Shown here piece by piece: positions 60,565-64,000 of a DNA stretch of 64,000 nucleotides (its first letter is position 1; each line of letters opens with the position of its first letter). Source of the DNA: Minwuia sp. (GTDB taxonomy: Bacteria > Pseudomonadota > Alphaproteobacteria > Minwuiales > Minwuiaceae); the NCBI GenBank assembly GCA_029210175.1, contig JARGPL010000007.1, forward strand, positions 1 through 64,000, in the 5' to 3' direction. Under the pieces are notes generated by a model. That model worked only from the letters and a program-made list of their open reading frames with translations. It was not told the DNA's origin and searched no databases. The translations under genes and the position numbers were made by a program.

Positions 60565-61411
60565 TCACGTCAAGGGACTGCTGATCACGGCGGGCGGCGT
60601 CCTGGCCATCACACCCGATGCCTTGCTGATCAAGATGTCGGGCATGTCGGCACCGTCACTGTTCTTCTGGCGTGGCATGCTGGTTGCGTTGATGATGAGC
60701 GTCCCCTTCATCTTCATCTGGCGTGGCGAGTTCATTGCCCGCTGCATGGCAATTGGTCGACCAGGTATCGCGGTCGCGTTCTGCTATGCGATCAGCACGG
60801 CCTGCTTCGTGGCTGCCAACACCATGACCGTTGCCGCGAACGTGCTGGTCATCGTGGCCACGGCACCGCTTTTTTCATCCATCTTCAGTTCCTGGATGCT
60901 GAAGGAACGGACGCGACCACGCACCTGGCTGGCGTCTCTCATCGCGCTGGGCGGTGTGGCGCTGGTGGGCGCGGATGAGATCAGCCGCGAAGCGGGTCTG
61001 GGCGAGTTGCTGGCACTTGGCTGCTCGATCTTCGTTTCCCTGTCCTTCGTGATCATCCGCAAGGCCAAGACCGTCAGCATGATCCCGGGCACCGCGCTCG
61101 GGGCCTTCATCATGGGCCTGGCCGGCTGTTTCTGGTTCGATGTCCCGGCAGGTGAAACGGAATGGTTTGCGGTGCTGATCAGCGGTCTGTTCTTCATCCC
61201 GCTGGCGTATCTGGGGCTCACCGTCGGGCCGCGCTACATCTCCGCGCCGGAGGTCGGTCTGTTCCTGCTGCTGGAAACCGTCATTGGTCCGATCTGGGTC
61301 TGGCTGGTGATCGATGAAACACCGAGCCAGATCGGCCTGATCGGCGGCGCGATCATCCTTCTCGCCCTGCTCAGCAATACAGTCCTTGGCCTGCGGGAGA
61401 GACCTGCCTGA
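60557..61411 (+). CDS. EamA/DMT-family transporter
   Basis: The 284-aa inner-membrane protein has ten predicted helices in two EamA halves: VLAITPDALLIKMSGMSAPSLFFWRGMLVALMM, TACFVAANTMTVAANVLVIVATAPLFSSIFSSWMLKERTRPRTW and GLTVGPRYISAPEVGLFLLLETVIGPIWVWLVIDETPS. The family exports metabolites such as amino acids or drugs. The start overlaps the DksA-like gene, so the two are coupled. It converges on the LysE-type gene, 15 bp away. Confidence 0.88.
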   Translation: MDDHVKGLLITAGGVLAITPDALLIKMSGMSAPSLFFWRGMLVALMMSVPFIFIWRGEFIARCMAIGRPGIAVAFCYAISTACFVAANTMTVAANVLVIVATAPLFSSIFSSWMLKERTRPRTWLASLIALGGVALVGADEISREAGLGELLALGCSIFVSLSFVIIRKAKTVSMIPGTALGAFIMGLAGCFWFDVPAGETEWFAVLISGLFFIPLAYLGLTVGPRYISAPEVGLFLLLETVIGPIWVWLVIDETPSQIGLIGGAIILLALLSNTVLGLRERPA

Positions 61412-61426
61412 GGACGCTGCCTGCCG

Positions 61427-62023
61427 TCAGATCCAGAACGTCGCGATGGAAATGATCAGCATCAGGGCCAGAACCCCGTTGACCACTTGCCACTGACGCT
61501 GTGTCTTGAGCACGCGCGCCAGCAGGGCACCGAACAGCGTCCAGCCGGACAGGGCAATGAAGCCGCAGCCTCCGAAGACTGTCGCCAGGATGATGACCAG
61601 CGCCACGGGATCGGATGCCACCCCTGCGAACGAGCCCGCGACACCCAGAGCCATGGCCCAGGCTTTCGGATTGACCAGGGTCAGCATCATGCCGCTGGCC
61701 GCACCGAACGGCTGTTCCACCTGGCCGCCTTTCGGACCCGGCGCACCGGCACGCCCGATCAGGAATGCCAGCCACATCAGATAGGCTGATCCAGCGATCT
61801 TCATCACCAGCGCCAGCGATGGCACCGCGAGAATCACCGCGGCGAGACCCAGAGCAGAGACGGAGATCAGGACAGCCAGGGATGATGCCATGCCAAGGAC
61901 CAGCGGCAGGCTGCGTACATAACCAAATCGAATGCCGGATGCCGTAGCGAGCGACGTTGCACCGCCGGGCGAAACCGTTGCGGCAACAGCGAATCCGATC
62001 AGTGCGATGATGCTCTCCGACAT
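61427..62023 (-). CDS. LysE-family transporter
   Basis: The 198-aa membrane protein has the LysE layout: FAVAATVSPGGATSLATASGIRFGYVRSLPLVLGMASSLAVL (residues 9-50), with SPGG instead of TPGP, and MMLTLVNPKAWAMALGVAGSF (about 112-132), the usual NPK segment. About six helices. Substrate unknown. ATG at 62023; the frame is open 16 codons more. The dyad at 62120 lies about 100 bp upstream. Confidence 0.85.
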   Translation of the reverse strand: MSESIIALIGFAVAATVSPGGATSLATASGIRFGYVRSLPLVLGMASSLAVLISVSALGLAAVILAVPSLALVMKIAGSAYLMWLAFLIGRAGAPGPKGGQVEQPFGAASGMMLTLVNPKAWAMALGVAGSFAGVASDPVALVIILATVFGGCGFIALSGWTLFGALLARVLKTQRQWQVVNGVLALMLIISIATFWI

Positions 62024-62119
62024 GTCGATTGGTCCTTCCCCGACAGGGAGAAGGCTCGCACCGTGCCACACGGCGCCACAAACGATCTTATCTGTCGTCC
62101 GGGTTAGTTTCCTTCATGC

Positions 62120-62134
62120 GTCAGCATTACTGAC
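62120..62134. promoter_or_regulatory. Dyad GTCAG-CATTA-CTGAC upstream of the LysE-type gene
   Basis: Perfect 5+5 bp inverted repeat, 97 bp before the LysE-type start (minus strand) and 25 bp beyond the end of the cystathionine synthase gene. Read on the minus strand it is GTCAGTAATGCTGAC, one base different from the dyad at 60180-60194. Two copies flanking convergent transporter genes suggest one regulator for both. Confidence 0.55.
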
Positions 62135-62158
62135 ACAATTTGCAGTGGACCTTGCGCC

Positions 62159-63538
62159 CTATACGGCCTCGGCCATGTGGCGTCGCATGTCATTGATCAG
62201 ATCGACCTTGGTGATCAGACCAAAGAAGGTTTCATCGTCCGCCACGATGGCCACCTTGTCGGCCCGCAGGATGGGCATCAGCTGATCCATCGTTGCATCG
62301 GGCGAAATGGTTTCCAGCCGGGTGACCATGAAGTCGGAAACCGGACTCTGGAAGTGTTCCTCATGCCCGTGCACGGCCAGCAGCAGATCGCTTTCGTCGA
62401 TGATCCCGACAATCTGTCCGTCGGCCAGCACCGGCAGCTGCGAGATATCGAACATCCGCAGGCGGGAATAGGTTGTCAGCAGGGTGTCGTCGGGGGACAC
62501 GCTGACCACATCGCCTTCGTCGGCGCGGCGGATGATCAGGTCGCGCAGGTCACCGTGGCGGCTGCGCCTGATCAGCCCCTGGTCCACCAGCCAGGCGCGG
62601 TTGTAGGCCTTGCTGAGGTACTTGTTGCCGGTATCGCAGACCAGCGTGACGACGCGCTTCGGTTCGGTCTGTGCCTGGCAATAGCGCAATGCCGCGGCCA
62701 GCAGGGTGCCGGTTGAGGAACCGCCCAGGATGCCTTCCTTCGACAACAGGGCCTGAACCGCCGCAAACGCATCGGTATCGGAAACCGTGATCCCCTCGTC
62801 AATCATCTCCAGATCGCAGTTGGGCGGAATGAAATCCTCCCCGATGCCTTCCACCAGCCACGAACCGACGTCGTTGGGGATGATGCCGGTGTTCGCGGCT
62901 TCGGCCACCACGGAGCCTTCCGGGTCGGCAACGATCATCCGGGTCTTGGGCGAATTGGCACGCATGAAACGGCCAATGCCGGTGATCGTACCGCCGGAGC
63001 CAACGCCACAGAACACGGCATCGACGTCGCCATCCATCTGGGACAGGATTTCCGGGCCAGTGCCGGTTTCATGCGCCATCGGGTTTGCCGGGTTGGAGAA
63101 CTGATCGACCCAGAACGCGCCCGGGATTTCCTTCTGCAACCGCTCCGCAATGTCCTGATAGTACTCTGGATGCCCCTTGCCCACGTCGGACCGGGTCAGC
63201 CGCACTTCCACCCCCAGCGCCTTCAGATGCTGGATCTTGTCCAGGCTCATCTTGTCGGGGATCACCAGGATCAGGCGGTAGCCCTTCAGGGCGGCAACCA
63301 GCGCCAGCCCGAGTCCCGTGTTACCCGCCGTCGCCTCGATCAGGGTGCCCCCGGGCTTCAGCCGCCCGTCACGTTCCGCCGCCTCGATCATCGACAGGCC
63401 GATGCGGTCCTTGATCGACCCGCCGGGATTCTGGCTCTCCAGCTTCGCGAACAGACGGCAGGGGCCGGTGTCGAGGTTGGTCAGTTCGACCATCGGCGTG
63501 TTGCCGATCAGGTCCAGGACGGATGCAGGTACAGGCAT
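62159..63538 (-). CDS. cbs: Cystathionine beta-synthase / cysteine synthase family with C-terminal CBS pair
   Basis: The 459-aa protein has an N-terminal PLP fold-type II domain: IGNTPMVELTNLD, PLP Lys43 in NPGGSIKDRIGLSM, the phosphate loop GVGSGGTITGIGRF, and the substrate loop TAGNTGLGLA. From about residue 335, two CBS motifs follow (DEGDVVSVSPDDTLLTTYSRLRMFDISQLPVLADGQIVGIIDESDLLLAV and MVTRLETISPDATMDQLMPILRADKVAIVADDETFFGLITKVDLI). It makes cystathionine from serine and homocysteine, or cysteine, and the CBS pair probably binds adenosyl ligands. It follows the threonine dehydratase gene. Confidence 0.9.
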   Translation of the reverse strand: MPVPASVLDLIGNTPMVELTNLDTGPCRLFAKLESQNPGGSIKDRIGLSMIEAAERDGRLKPGGTLIEATAGNTGLGLALVAALKGYRLILVIPDKMSLDKIQHLKALGVEVRLTRSDVGKGHPEYYQDIAERLQKEIPGAFWVDQFSNPANPMAHETGTGPEILSQMDGDVDAVFCGVGSGGTITGIGRFMRANSPKTRMIVADPEGSVVAEAANTGIIPNDVGSWLVEGIGEDFIPPNCDLEMIDEGITVSDTDAFAAVQALLSKEGILGGSSTGTLLAAALRYCQAQTEPKRVVTLVCDTGNKYLSKAYNRAWLVDQGLIRRSRHGDLRDLIIRRADEGDVVSVSPDDTLLTTYSRLRMFDISQLPVLADGQIVGIIDESDLLLAVHGHEEHFQSPVSDFMVTRLETISPDATMDQLMPILRADKVAIVADDETFFGLITKVDLINDMRRHMAEAV

Positions 63539-63577
63539 TGGCTTCTCCCCCGGGGCTCTTGTCGAACCATACGTGGC

Positions 63578-64000
63578 TCAACGCCCGAGGACGAGGGCGT
63601 CCGCAAAAATCGCGGCATCCACATTGCCACCGGATGCAACGACGACAACCGTCTTGCCCTGAACATCGACGCGGCCCGACAGCACGGCGGCCAGAGCCAC
63701 GGCACCACCCGGCTCTATGACAAGTTTCAGTTCCTCGAACGCGGTCGCCATGGCTTGGCGTGCCTCGTCATCGCTGACAGCGACGCCGCCTGACAGGGTC
63801 CTGCGGTTCACCCGAAAGGTCAGCACACCCGGTACCGGTGTCATGATCGCATCACAGATGGAGGGCGGCGTCCCCGCATTCGCCTGACGAACACCGGTCG
63901 CCAGGGACCGTGCGGTGTCGTCATAGCCTTCCGGTTCGGCAGACATGACCTGCAGGGCGGGGAACGACGCCTTCATTGCTGTCGAGAAACCCGCCATCAG
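63578..64000 (-). CDS. Threonine dehydratase family protein, C-terminal part (5' end outside window)
   Basis: The 141 residues inside the window run to the stop at 63578. DDEARQAMATAFEELKLVIEPGGAVALAAVLSG and GKTVVVVASGGNVDAAIFADAL match the C-terminal PLP domain of threonine/serine dehydratases; EPGGAVALAA is the PLP-phosphate-adjacent segment. No ACT regulatory domain follows, so it is the catabolic or serine-racemase-like type. ADAGTPPSICDA-like QANAGTPPSICDAIMTP supports the assignment. The start lies outside the window. The cystathionine synthase gene follows 39 bases later. Confidence 0.87.
   Translation of the reverse strand: MMAGFSTAMKASFPALQVMSAEPEGYDDTARSLATGVRQANAGTPPSICDAIMTPVPGVLTFRVNRRTLSGGVAVSDDEARQAMATAFEELKLVIEPGGAVALAAVLSGRVDVQGKTVVVVASGGNVDAAIFADALVLGR

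Overview
This window looks like chromosomal DNA of a high-G+C, free-living alphaproteobacterium, most likely of a Rhodospirillales-type lineage. This is an inference from gene content: FYDLN-acid and DUF2336 proteins, the ilvE / MarR / OmpR / EnvZ neighbourhood, folate-dependent TrmFO, recO next to parC, GreA starting with the usual alphaproteobacterial N-terminus, and ethylmalonyl-CoA pathway enzymes. Most of the window is ordinary, densely packed chromosome with many ATGA-type overlaps. There are no rRNA genes, insertion sequences or CRISPR arrays; one tRNA gene (Thr, CGU) is present.

Layout. 1-2455: the tail of a carotenoid oxygenase, a 66-residue phage-like protein, a metallophosphoesterase and an LLM flavin oxidoreductase. 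2563-6403: a compact four-gene operon of phage character (T7-type tail fibre, two small tail-associated proteins, a membrane/coiled-coil protein) with no capsid, portal, terminase or integrase nearby. 6512-12222: DUF2461 protein, N-acyl-D-amino-acid deacylase family enzyme, MscS channel, mesaconyl-CoA hydratase and a HugZ-like protein. 19013 down to 12212 (minus strand): an eight-gene aromatic acyl-CoA catabolic operon (two PaaG-like crotonases, PaaI thioesterase, PaaK ligase, FAD monooxygenase with DUF2783 partner, phosphatase, NHL protein). An ArsR regulator lies divergently from it, followed by a complete liv-type ABC importer (19724-24357) preceded by two TGCA-N6-TGCA-like dyads. Together these suggest uptake, CoA activation and ring processing of an aromatic acid.

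24451-36882: diguanylate cyclase, FYDLN protein, cytochrome P450, phenylalanine hydroxylase, recO, parC, a thioredoxin-like membrane protein, an internally deleted arsH, malyl-CoA thioesterase, pyridoxal kinase, CueR, a low-G+C orphan gene, a sulfurtransferase and an endonuclease/phosphatase-family protein. 36951-40581: an isoquinoline-oxidoreductase-type molybdenum hydroxylase pair, tRNA-Thr and a D-aminoacylase remnant. 40599-51131: ilvE, MarR, OmpR/EnvZ-type two-component system, trmFO, lipid kinase, HNH endonuclease, argE, TetR and chorismate mutase. 51357-64000: LysE exporter, phosphotransferase, yqeY, carAB, greA, DUF2336 protein, DksA-like protein, two transporters, a cystathionine beta-synthase-type enzyme and the end of a threonine dehydratase.

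The most interesting signals are regulatory or degenerative rather than a new large system: paired near-identical dyads around a TetR / chorismate mutase / LysE locus (50698 and 51242) and around a DksA-EamA / LysE locus (60180 and 62120); BoxR/BzdR-like dyads before the importer; two genes with clean in-frame internal deletions (arsH and a D-aminoacylase); a hexanucleotide tandem repeat inside the PaaI gene; and the orphan tail-fibre operon.
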